Positions 24,207 to 32,053 of a DNA stretch of 64,000 nucleotides are shown one piece after another (the first letter of the stretch is position 1; every line of letters starts with the position of its first letter). The DNA lies in assembly GCF_003947415.1 (NCBI RefSeq), contig NZ_QHKL01000008.1:1-64000 (forward strand), in the 5' to 3' direction. The notes below the pieces were generated by a model. The model saw nothing but the letters and a program-made list of their open reading frames with translations, was not told where the DNA came from and ran no database searches. Position numbers and translations under genes: made by a program. Source of the stretch: Amycolatopsis sp. WAC 01376. Its GTDB lineage: Bacteria; Actinomycetota; Actinomycetes; Mycobacteriales; Pseudonocardiaceae.

Positions 24207-24872
24207 ATGAGCACCGATCCGGAGATCCGGCGGCGCCGCCTCGAACCGGCCGCCCGGCGTGCCGAGATCCTGACCGCGGCCCGGCGGTTGTTCGGCGCGG
24301 GCACGTACGCCTCGGTTTCGACCTCGGACATCGCGAAGGCCGCGGGGGTGGCCAGACCGCTGATCAACCACTACTTCGGCGGCAAGCGGGAGCTGTATCT
24401 GGAGGTCGTCCGGCAGATGATGATCGTGCCGGCGCCGGTGATCGAGAACCTGCCCGACACGACGGCCGAGGAGCGGCTCGCGATCAGCGTCCGGCATTGG
24501 ATCGAGGTCGTCGAGCGCAACGAGCAGGCGTGGCTGACGGCGATCGGGCCGGAGGCGGTGGGCCGCGATCCGGAGATCGAGCGGATCATGCGGGAGGCCG
24601 ACGAGATCGCCGCCGACCGTGTGCTCGCGGCCGCGCTGATGAGCGATGTCACCGAGGGTCGCGAGGAACTGCGCGCGATGATCCGTTCGTACGGCGGGAT
24701 GCTGCGGGCCGCGTCACGCGAATGGCTGATCCGCGGCACGCTCGGCCGCGAGGAGCTTCGGGTCTTCCTCACCGAGTCGATCCTGCACCTGCTGCGGGTC
24801 ACCTACCCGGCCGTGCTCGCAACGCGTTCCGCCGGGCGTACGCCGCCGGCGTCATCCCCTTCCAGCGTTTGA
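24207..24872 (+). CDS. TetR-family transcriptional regulator
   Basis: A 221-residue regulator with an N-terminal helix-turn-helix (about 15-65: AARRLFGAGTYASVSTSDIAKAAGVARPLINHYFGGKRELY). The ligand domain covers about 80-200. The last 17 residues, rich in Ser/Pro, are encoded in DNA that overlaps the 3' end of the convergent AraC gene by 74 bp. The start ATG 24207 has no obvious ribosome-binding site and may be leaderless. Targets are unknown. Confidence 0.85.
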   Translation: MSTDPEIRRRRLEPAARRAEILTAARRLFGAGTYASVSTSDIAKAAGVARPLINHYFGGKRELYLEVVRQMMIVPAPVIENLPDTTAEERLAISVRHWIEVVERNEQAWLTAIGPEAVGRDPEIERIMREADEIAADRVLAAALMSDVTEGREELRAMIRSYGGMLRAASREWLIRGTLGREELRVFLTESILHLLRVTYPAVLATRSAGRTPPASSPSSV

Positions 24873-25827
24873 ACGCGTAGATGAAGCTCGACGCCTCGGC
24901 GTAACCCAGCCGCAGCGCGACGTCCTCCACGCTGAGCGCGCCGGTGTCGAGCATTTCCTCCGCCAGTGTCTGACGGACCTCGTCCAGCAGCGCGCGGTAG
25001 CCGGTCCCGGCCTCGAACAGCCGCCGTCGCAGCGTGCGCGGGCTGAGCGCGAGCTGCCGCGCGACCTCCTCCATCCCCGCGTCGACGCCGCCGAGCCGCA
25101 CCAGCCGTTCCCGGACCTGCTGCGCGATCCCGGAGCGTTCCCGTTTCCGCGACACCAGCAGGTCGCATTGCGCGGCGCACACCGCGACCGTCTGGTCGTT
25201 GGCCTGCGGCAGCGGTTTGTCGAGGAACAGCGGGTCCAGGGTGGCCAAGTGTGACGGCGCGGAGAACGACGGCGCCAGGCCGAAGGTCCGCACGTATTCG
25301 TCCACTGTGGAGGGTCGATCGTGGCGGAAGGCCAAGGAGCGCAGGGAGATGTCCGGCAGGATGTCGCGCATGACGGTGTGGATGGCACCGAGGTCGCGCA
25401 GCAGCAGGAAGCGGGCGACGTCGCCCGGTACACGGCTGTCGTCCATGGCCAGCCCGAGCCGCCCGGCCTCGACGGTCACATGCGGGATGCAGAAGGTGAA
25501 ACTCAGGTCCAGGTATCGCAGGGCGAAGCGCATCGCGTCCCCCAGCGTCGGGCTGCTGATGCACGCGAACCCGAAAATGCCGAACGCGCTCACGCGGTAC
25601 CGCCTGCTCAACCGCAGCGCGACGTCGTCCCCGGCACCGAGCCCGCGGACCACTGCCCGGACCACCGCGAGCTCCTGCCGCGCGTCGACTTGGCCGTCCA
25701 CGGGTGCGTACTCGTACGACTCCAGCCCCGTGACGCCGTTCTCGGCGGCGAAGCGCGCCATGAGCACGATGCTCGCCGTGCCGCGCGGGTAGTCCCAGTC
25801 CCGGATCACCGGCGGCGGTAGTTCCAT
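24799..25827 (-). CDS. AraC-family transcriptional regulator
   Basis: A 342-residue regulator with an N-terminal arabinose-binding-like ligand domain (about 20-200, starting AENGVTGLESYEYAPVDG) and a C-terminal pair of helix-turn-helix motifs (about 240-335: VARQLALSPRTLRRRLFEAG and VEDVALRLGYAEASSFIYAFKRWKGMTP). ATG 25827 is the natural start; a very long upstream extension antisense to the neighbouring gene was rejected. Members of this subfamily often control oxidative catabolism, and a monooxygenase/oxidase pair lies 1.3 kb away, but linkage is not shown. Confidence 0.88.
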   Translation of the reverse strand: MELPPPVIRDWDYPRGTASIVLMARFAAENGVTGLESYEYAPVDGQVDARQELAVVRAVVRGLGAGDDVALRLSRRYRVSAFGIFGFACISSPTLGDAMRFALRYLDLSFTFCIPHVTVEAGRLGLAMDDSRVPGDVARFLLLRDLGAIHTVMRDILPDISLRSLAFRHDRPSTVDEYVRTFGLAPSFSAPSHLATLDPLFLDKPLPQANDQTVAVCAAQCDLLVSRKRERSGIAQQVRERLVRLGGVDAGMEEVARQLALSPRTLRRRLFEAGTGYRALLDEVRQTLAEEMLDTGALSVEDVALRLGYAEASSFIYAFKRWKGMTPAAYARRNALRARPGR

Positions 25828-25905
25828 GGCCGGGATTATGGATCGCGACGACGATCGGCGCATTGAGGACCGTAACTGTCCTTGATCCTGTTTAGGGTGA
25901 GCGGC

Positions 25906-27006
25906 ATGTCCGACACGTTGAGCAGGCGCGCGCTGAACCGCGCCATGCTGGACCGGCAGTTGCTGCTCCGGCGTTCGAAGATGACCGCGCTCGAAGCGGT
26001 CGAGCAGCTGGCCGGGTTGCAGGCGCAAGCGCCGAATCCGCCGTACTTCGCGCTGTGGACGCGGCTGCACGGCTTCCGCCAGGAAGAGCTGGCGAACCTG
26101 CTGCTGGACAAGAGTGTCGTGCGGATCGCGCTCATGCGCGGCACGGTGCACCTGGTGAAACCGGCGGACGCGCTGGCGTGGCGGCCGATCGTGCAGCCGC
26201 TCTACGACCGTTCGATGGACAACACCCAGTTCACCCCGGAGATCAAGGGCCTCGACCACCAGGAGATCGCCCGCACCGCGCGCAAACTGCTCGGCGAGCG
26301 GCCGCTGTCGTCCGCCGAACTCGGCGCGGAACTGGCGAAACGCTGGGACAGCGCGGGACCGTCGGCGCTGGTGCACGTCGCGCGGGCGCTGCTGCCGCTG
26401 GTGCAGATCCCGCCGCGCGGGGTCTGGGGCAAGTCCGGGCAGCCGACCTATCAGACCACCGGGGACTGGCTGGGCGCCGAGCCGGACGCGACGCCGTCGC
26501 CGGAAGCGATGTTCCGGCGCTATCTGGCCGCTTTCGGGCCTGCCAGCGTGCAGGACGCGCAGGCGTGGGCCGGGATCACGAAGCTCGGCGAGGTCGCCGA
26601 GCGGCTGCGGCCGGAACTGCGGACGTTCCGCGACGAGAACGGACGCGAACTCTTCGACCTCGAAGACGCCTCACGCCCGGACCCGGACACCCCCGCGCCC
26701 GCCAGGCTGCTGGGGCCGTTCGACCAGACCGTCCTGTCCTACGCCGACCGCACCCGCGTGATCAGCGACGAGCACCGCAAGATCGTCATCACGCAGAACG
26801 GCCTGGTCAAGGGCACCATCCTGGTCGACGGGTCCGTGAAGGGCTTCTGGGAGATCAAGGCGGCGAAGAAGGCAGCTTCGGTGACGATCACGCCGTTCGA
26901 GCGCGTCCCGAAGCGCGATCTGGACGCCCTCGAAAGCTCCGCCCACCGCCTTCTGACCTGGGCCCACCCGAAGGCCGAGTCCCACTCGGTGCATTTCGTC
27001 CTCTGA
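25906..27006 (+). CDS. Winged-helix AlkZ-like DNA glycosylase family protein
   Basis: A 366-residue member of the HTH_42 superfamily (AlkZ/YcaQ-like, several tandem winged helices, DUF1006-type). The AlkZ-type catalytic signature Q-x-Q is present as Q39-A-Q41 in GLQAQAPNPPYFALW. The end shows FDQTVLSYADRTRV and a beta-rich tail. Family members excise bulky or cross-linked bases, and in Streptomyces some give self-resistance to DNA-alkylating natural products. Here it stands alone, with no alkylator cluster around it. ATG 25906 is the only good start. Its last four residues are encoded inside the left arm of a long hairpin. Confidence 0.8.
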   Translation: MSDTLSRRALNRAMLDRQLLLRRSKMTALEAVEQLAGLQAQAPNPPYFALWTRLHGFRQEELANLLLDKSVVRIALMRGTVHLVKPADALAWRPIVQPLYDRSMDNTQFTPEIKGLDHQEIARTARKLLGERPLSSAELGAELAKRWDSAGPSALVHVARALLPLVQIPPRGVWGKSGQPTYQTTGDWLGAEPDATPSPEAMFRRYLAAFGPASVQDAQAWAGITKLGEVAERLRPELRTFRDENGRELFDLEDASRPDPDTPAPARLLGPFDQTVLSYADRTRVISDEHRKIVITQNGLVKGTILVDGSVKGFWEIKAAKKAASVTITPFERVPKRDLDALESSAHRLLTWAHPKAESHSVHFVL

Positions 27007-27053
27007 ATGCGGTAGTTCGCACCACCAACTTCCGCATTCAGAGGACGAAATGC
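26991..27053. terminator. Hairpin of the TCCTCTGAATGCGG family overlapping a stop codon
   Basis: Arms of 27 bp (left starts GCATTTCGTCCTCTGAATGC) with a single mismatch, and a 9-nt loop. The stop codon TGA (27004-27006) of the AlkZ-like gene lies inside the left arm, so the hairpin overlaps coding sequence. Compared with the copy at 30265-30327, differences in one arm are matched by complementary differences in the other. Confidence 0.75.
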
Positions 27054-27136
27054 GGGCAGGGCGTGGCCGAAAATCTCGATTGAGTGGCCGGTCGTGTACT
27101 TCCACCAGGGCTGACGGGTGCGTAACTTCGATCGGC

Positions 27137-28594
27137 ATGGGCAAGACGAGCGTGCTGATCGTAGGGACGGGCTTCGGCGGGGTCGGGACGGCGATCGAGC
27201 TCAAACGCGCCGGCTTCGACGACTTCACCATCCTGGAGAGCGCCGGTGAACCGGGTGGCGTCTGGCGGGAAAACACGTACCCCGGCGCCGGCTGCGACAT
27301 CCCGTCGCCGCTGTACTCGTTCTCCTACGAGCCCAATCCCGACTGGCCGAAGCGGTTCTCGCTGCAACCGGACATCCACTCGTACCTCAAACGCGTGGTG
27401 CGCCGCTACGGGCTCGAACCGCACATCCGCTTCGACACGCGCGTCACCGCCGCGGCCTTCGACGAGGAGCGCGGGCTTTGGCGGGTGGAGACCGCGGGCG
27501 GCGAGACGTTCGAGGCCACCGTGTTCGTCCCCGCCGTCGGCCAGCTCTCGCGGCCGGTCCAGCCGGACATCCCCGGCCAGGAAACCTTTGAGGGCGCCAG
27601 TTTCCACTCCGCGCGCTGGGACCACGACGTCGACCTGCGCGGCAAGAAGGTCGCGGTGATCGGCACCGGCGCGAGCGCGATCCAGTTCGTGCCCGAACTC
27701 CAGCGCCAGGCGGGTGAACTGACGGTGTTCCAGCGCACCGCGCCCTACATCATGGCCAAACGGGACACCCGCTACCGGCGCTGGCAGCACCGGTTGTTCC
27801 GGCATCTGCCCGCCACCCAGCTGCTCGGGAGGCTGCGGATCTTCCTCCTCGCCGAGTACGCGACCTACGCGATGACCAAACATCCCTTGCTGGCCAAGGT
27901 CTTCGAACTTCGGACGGCCCAGCTGCGCCGCCGTCACATCAAAGACCGGGCGCTGCGCGAGAAACTCACCCCGGACTATCCGCTGGGCTGCAAGCGGATC
28001 CTGTTCACCAACGAGTACCTGCCCGCCCTGGCGCAGCACAACGTCGCCGTGGAGACGCGGCGCATCAGCGCGATCACGCCGTCCGGGGTGCTCACCGAGG
28101 ACGGCGTCGAACACGAGGCCGACGTCATCGTCTACGGGACCGGTTTCGCGGCGACCGACTTCCTCGGCGAGCTCAAGGTGGAGGGTCTCGGGGGACGGGC
28201 GCTGTCCGACGCGTGGAAGGGCGGCGCGCGGGCGTACCTCGGCATGACCGTGCCGGGTTTCCCGAACCTGTTCTGCGTCTACGGGCCCAACACGAACCTC
28301 GGCGCCGGCTCCATCATCTACATGATCGAACGGCAGGCCCGCTACATCCGCCAGGCCGTGGAACACCTCACGAAGCCGGAAGTGTCCTATATGGACGTCG
28401 TCCCGGAGGTCGAGCAGCGGTACGACAAGGAGATCCAGCGACGGCTCGGGCACAGTGTCTGGACGACCTGCGCCAGCTGGTACCGCCAGGAGAACGGCCG
28501 CGTGAGCACGAACTGGCCGGGCCTGGTGACCGAGTACGACCGGCGGACGAAGAAGCTCGACCTCGGCGACTACCGGACGGCGGGAGCCCGATGA
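27137..28594 (+). CDS. Baeyer-Villiger-type flavin monooxygenase
   Basis: A 485-residue FAD/NADPH enzyme that inserts one oxygen into ketones to give esters or lactones (or N-/S-oxidises). The FAD site GTGFGGVG is at about 9-16, the family fingerprint FxGxxxHxxxW(D) reads FEGASFHSARWDHD (about 151-164), and the NADPH site GTGASAIQ follows (about 177-184). Start ATG 27137 lacks a strong ribosome-binding site. Its stop overlaps the start of the next oxidase in an ATGA junction, so the two work in the same pathway, perhaps steroid, terpenoid or other alicyclic catabolism. Confidence 0.9.
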   Translation: MGKTSVLIVGTGFGGVGTAIELKRAGFDDFTILESAGEPGGVWRENTYPGAGCDIPSPLYSFSYEPNPDWPKRFSLQPDIHSYLKRVVRRYGLEPHIRFDTRVTAAAFDEERGLWRVETAGGETFEATVFVPAVGQLSRPVQPDIPGQETFEGASFHSARWDHDVDLRGKKVAVIGTGASAIQFVPELQRQAGELTVFQRTAPYIMAKRDTRYRRWQHRLFRHLPATQLLGRLRIFLLAEYATYAMTKHPLLAKVFELRTAQLRRRHIKDRALREKLTPDYPLGCKRILFTNEYLPALAQHNVAVETRRISAITPSGVLTEDGVEHEADVIVYGTGFAATDFLGELKVEGLGGRALSDAWKGGARAYLGMTVPGFPNLFCVYGPNTNLGAGSIIYMIERQARYIRQAVEHLTKPEVSYMDVVPEVEQRYDKEIQRRLGHSVWTTCASWYRQENGRVSTNWPGLVTEYDRRTKKLDLGDYRTAGAR

Positions 28595-30258
28595 ACTACG
28601 ACGTGCTGGTGATCGGCTCCGGCTTCGGCGGCAGCGTGACCGCGTTGCGGCTCACTGAGAAGGGCTATCGCGTCGGCGTGCTGGAGACCGGCCGCCGGTT
28701 CGCCGACGACGAGTTCGCGAAGACTTCGTGGCGACTGCGGAAATACCTGTGGGCCCCGAAACTGGGCTGCTACGGCATCCAACGGCTGACCCTGCTGAAG
28801 AACACTTTCGTGCTGAGCGGCGCGGGCGTCGGCGGCGGCTCGCTCGTCTACGCGAACACGCTCTACGAACCCCCGGACACCTTCTACGAAGACCCGCAGT
28901 GGGCGCACATCACCGATTGGAAGGCCGAACTCGCCCCGCATTACGACCAGGCGAAACGGATGCTGGGCGTGGTGGAGAACCCGCTGGTCACCCCGGCCGA
29001 CCGCGTACTGCGCGAGGTCGCCGAGGACATGGGCATCGCCGACACCTACCGGCCGACGCCGGTCGGCGTCCACTTCGGCAAGCGCGACGTCGACCCGTTC
29101 TTCGGCGGCGAAGGCCCGCTGCGGAAGCCGTGCACGCACTGCGGCGAGTGCATGACCGGCTGCCGGGTCGGCGCGAAGAACACGACCGTCAAGAACTACC
29201 TGTACCTGGCGGAAAAGGCGGGCGCGGAGGTCCATCCGCTGACCACCGCGGTTTCGGTCCGGCCGATCGATGGCGGCTACGCGATCGACACCGTCCAAAC
29301 TGGACGTTGGGTGCGCAAACGCAAGCGGACCTTCACCGCGTCGGAGGTCGTGTTCGCCGCCGCTTCCCTGGGCACGCAACGGCTTCTGCATTCGCTGAAG
29401 GACTCCGGCACGCTGCCGGAGCTGTCACCGCGCCTGGGCTTGCTCGCCAGGACGAACTCCGAGGCCGTGCTCGCCGCGCGTTCCCTGCGCAAGGACACGG
29501 ACTTCACTCGCGGCGTCGCGATCACGTCGTCGATCCATCCCGATGCCGTCACGCACATCGAACCGGTGCGTTACGGCAAGGGCAGCAACTTCATGGGACT
29601 GCTGACGACGGTGCTCGTCGACGCCGAGCCGGGCAAGCGCCGGTGGGTGCTGGGCGCGCGGGAACTGTGGCGGAACCGGCGGCAGCTGGTGCGGCTGCAC
29701 AACCCGCGACGGTGGTCGGAGCGGATGGTCGGGCTGCTGGTGATGCAGACGCTGAACAATTCCGTGACCACGTATACGAAAAGCGGGCTCTTCGGCCGCC
29801 GGATGACCACGAAGCAGGGCATCGGTGAGCCGAACCCGGAGTGGATCCCGGCCGGGCACGAGGTCACGCGGCGGGTGGCGGACAAGATCGGCGGGCTGGC
29901 GCAGGGCGCCTGGACGGATCTGGCGAACATCCCGATCACCGGGCATTTCATCGGCGGCTGCGCGATCGGCGACAGCGCCGAGACCGGCGTCGTCGATCCG
30001 TACCAGCGCGTGCACGGCTATCCCGGGCTGCATATCGCGGACGGCTCGGCGATCTCGGCGAACCTCGGGGTGAACCCGTCGCTGACCATCACCGCGCAGG
30101 CGGAACGCGCGATGTCGTTGTGGCCCAACAAAGGCGAGGCAGACCCGCGGCCGCCGCTCGGCTCCCCCTACCGGCGCCTGTCCCCCGTCGCCCCGCTCAA
30201 GCCCGTCGTGCCGCCCCACGCCCCCGCCGCCCTGCGCCTGCCCCTCACCCCGCTCTGA
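28591..30258 (+). CDS. GMC-type oxidoreductase (ChoD/cholesterol-oxidase-like)
   Basis: A 555-residue flavoprotein with FAD motif GSGFGGSVTALRL (about 9-21), GAGVGGGSLVYAN (about 77-89), and the C-terminal active-site region HFIGGCAIGDSAETGVVDPYQRVHG and NLGVNPSLTITAQAERA. A cysteine cluster CTHCGECMTGC (about 181-191) is characteristic of the actinobacterial ChoD-like branch. It probably oxidises a secondary alcohol to a ketone, which the coupled Baeyer-Villiger enzyme could then take. No secretion signal, so it acts inside the cell. The substrate is not predictable. Confidence 0.88.
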   Translation: MNYDVLVIGSGFGGSVTALRLTEKGYRVGVLETGRRFADDEFAKTSWRLRKYLWAPKLGCYGIQRLTLLKNTFVLSGAGVGGGSLVYANTLYEPPDTFYEDPQWAHITDWKAELAPHYDQAKRMLGVVENPLVTPADRVLREVAEDMGIADTYRPTPVGVHFGKRDVDPFFGGEGPLRKPCTHCGECMTGCRVGAKNTTVKNYLYLAEKAGAEVHPLTTAVSVRPIDGGYAIDTVQTGRWVRKRKRTFTASEVVFAAASLGTQRLLHSLKDSGTLPELSPRLGLLARTNSEAVLAARSLRKDTDFTRGVAITSSIHPDAVTHIEPVRYGKGSNFMGLLTTVLVDAEPGKRRWVLGARELWRNRRQLVRLHNPRRWSERMVGLLVMQTLNNSVTTYTKSGLFGRRMTTKQGIGEPNPEWIPAGHEVTRRVADKIGGLAQGAWTDLANIPITGHFIGGCAIGDSAETGVVDPYQRVHGYPGLHIADGSAISANLGVNPSLTITAQAERAMSLWPNKGEADPRPPLGSPYRRLSPVAPLKPVVPPHAPAALRLPLTPL

Positions 30259-30264
30259 CCTCAT

Positions 30265-30327
30265 GCATTTAGTCCTCTGGATGCGGTAGTTCGCCCTGCC
30301 AACTACCGCATCCAGAGGACTAAATGC
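30265..30327. terminator. Perfect 27-bp hairpin of the TCCTCTGAATGCGG family
   Basis: Arms of 27 bp are perfectly complementary (left starts GCATTTAGTCCTCTGGATGC) around a 9-nt loop CGCCCTGCC. It follows the GMC oxidase stop by 6 bp and lies before the convergent chitinase end. No U-tract follows, so it may work as a terminator, an mRNA end protector or something else. Confidence 0.75.
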
Positions 30328-30395
30328 GGGGTGTGGAAAGGGCGAGGCACCGTCGCCCGCGCGACGACGGTGCCCCGCCCCGGTCTAGAGGATCA

Positions 30396-31892
30396 TCACG
30401 GGAGGCCCGCCAGGCCCGCGCTCACCGTGTTCGACCACGCGTAGCCCTGCGAGGCGTCCCAGTTGATCGACCAGGTCATCGCGCCCCGGATCGTCGGGTA
30501 CGTCGTCGCCGGCTTGAACGAACCGCAGTTCGTGCCCTTCGCCAGGCAGTTCAGCGCGTTGACCGTGTTGCCGGGCGCCTGGTAGCCGCCACCGGCCGCC
30601 GAGCCCGACGCGGGCAGGCCGAGCCCGACCTGGTCGGCCCGCAGACCGCTCTGCAGCTGGATGCAGGCCAGCGCGGTGAGGAAGTCGACCGTGCCCTGCG
30701 AGTAGACCTTCTGGTCGCAGCCGAGCATCGTGCCGCTGTTGTAGTACTGCATGTTGACGATCGTCAGGATGTCCTTGACGTTCAGCGCCAGCTTGAAGTA
30801 CTCGGCCGCCGGGTTCTGCATGTCGATCGTCTGCGGCGCCATGGTGATGACGGTGCCGCCCGCGGCGTGGATGCTGCGCAGCGCCTGCGCCATGTAGGTC
30901 GCGTTGACGCCGTTCTCCAGGTCGATGTCGACGCCGTCGAAGCCGTAGGTCGCGATGAGCGACTTCATGCTGTTGGAGAAGTTCGTGGCCGCGGCCGCGG
31001 AGTCGACGCGGATCGTGCCCTTCTCGCCGCCGACGGACAAGATGACCTTCTGCCCGCGTGCCTGCGCCGTCTTGATGTCGGCCTTGAACTGCGCGTCGGT
31101 GTAGCCGCCGAGCTGGCTCGACAGCCCCGAGTCGAGGGTGAAGGTGACCGCGCCCGGCGTGGCCGTCGCGTCGGCGAAGGACACCGCGATGATGTTGTAC
31201 TTCGTCGGGACGTCGGCGAGCTTGAGCGCCTTCGCGCCGTTGTAGAAGTTCTGCCAGTAGCCGGTGATCACGTGCTTCGGCAGGTTCCCGGTCGGCGGGG
31301 TGCTGGTCGTGGTCGTCGGCGAACTGGTGGTGGTGGTCGTCGTCGTCGGGCTCGTGGACGTCGTCGGCGTGGTCGGGGTCGTGGTCGGCGAGCCGCCGGG
31401 ACCGTCGAGGTTCACGTCGTCGGCGAAGTACGCGGGCTGGCCGTACCAGCCGTGCAGGTAGATCTGGACGCTCGTGGTGGACGCGCCGGTGGTGAAGCTC
31501 AGCGAGAGCTGCGACCAGCTGGCCCCGCCCGGGGTCCAGGTGTTCTTGTCACCCGTGCCGGTGCCGGTGACGCCGAGGTAGGTGTAGCTGCCCTGCACCC
31601 ACGCCGAAAGCGTGTACGCGGTGTTGGCCTTCACAGCCACGCTCTGCGAGCAGCGGGCGTTGTCCTGACCCGCCGGAGTGGCGCTGAGCGCGCGGGTGCC
31701 CGAATGGACCGGCGTGGTGACCACCGCGTTCGCGCCGGTGCAGGTCCAGCCGCTCGTGGTCCCGAGTTCGAAGCCCGGGTTGGTCAGGATGTTGGCGGCC
31801 GAGGCACTGCCCGAGACCGCGAAAGTCACCCCCAGGCACACGGCCAGTGACGACAGCAGGGCGAGGAACGCGTGTTTGGGCTTGACTTTCAC
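30396..31892 (-). CDS. Secreted GH18 chitinase with carbohydrate-binding module
   Basis: A 498-residue exported endochitinase. Residues 1-32 are a Sec signal ending ASA. Residues 33-165 are a beta-sandwich binding module (ILTNPGFELGTTSGW..., CBM4/9-like). A Thr/Pro-rich linker (about 170-202) leads to a GH18 barrel (about 208-498) with SVGGEKG and the catalytic DxxDxDxE as DGVDIDLE near residues 318-325. GTG 31892 is chosen: GGAGG lies 7 nt before it and it begins the signal peptide. A DasR-type operator lies in the promoter, so expression is likely induced by chitin breakdown products. Confidence 0.95.
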   Translation of the reverse strand: MKVKPKHAFLALLSSLAVCLGVTFAVSGSASAANILTNPGFELGTTSGWTCTGANAVVTTPVHSGTRALSATPAGQDNARCSQSVAVKANTAYTLSAWVQGSYTYLGVTGTGTGDKNTWTPGGASWSQLSLSFTTGASTTSVQIYLHGWYGQPAYFADDVNLDGPGGSPTTTPTTPTTSTSPTTTTTTTSSPTTTTSTPPTGNLPKHVITGYWQNFYNGAKALKLADVPTKYNIIAVSFADATATPGAVTFTLDSGLSSQLGGYTDAQFKADIKTAQARGQKVILSVGGEKGTIRVDSAAAATNFSNSMKSLIATYGFDGVDIDLENGVNATYMAQALRSIHAAGGTVITMAPQTIDMQNPAAEYFKLALNVKDILTIVNMQYYNSGTMLGCDQKVYSQGTVDFLTALACIQLQSGLRADQVGLGLPASGSAAGGGYQAPGNTVNALNCLAKGTNCGSFKPATTYPTIRGAMTWSINWDASQGYAWSNTVSAGLAGLP

Positions 31893-31928
31893 GGCTGGCC
31901 TCCACGAACAGGTGACGTCGGCCACATC

Positions 31929-31957
31929 AAAATGGACTAGACCAATACAACTGTCAA
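31929..31957 (-). promoter_or_regulatory. Chitinase promoter with DasR-type operator (dre)
   Basis: On the minus strand a perfect -35 TTGACA (31957-31952) is followed, 17 bp on, by CATTTT. Between them lies ATTGGTCTAGTCCATT (31946-31931), which fits the DasR-responsive element ACTGGTCTAGACCACT closely. DasR is the GntR-family repressor that couples N-acetylglucosamine status to chitinase genes in Streptomyces and relatives. A site in the spacer would block RNA polymerase. Confidence 0.7.
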
Positions 31958-32053
31958 GGGTTCGGTTAGAGGAGGCCATACGAAAGTCGGCTCGGCACGA
32001 GCGGCAGAATGCAGGGTCCGAGAGCACCCGAGGGCGGATTCAGGAGCGTGGGA

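Noticed and set aside
25828..26376. Long N-terminal extension of the AraC regulator
   Set aside because: Antisense to the AlkZ-like gene and unlike any AraC N-terminus; ATG 25827 gives the normal length.
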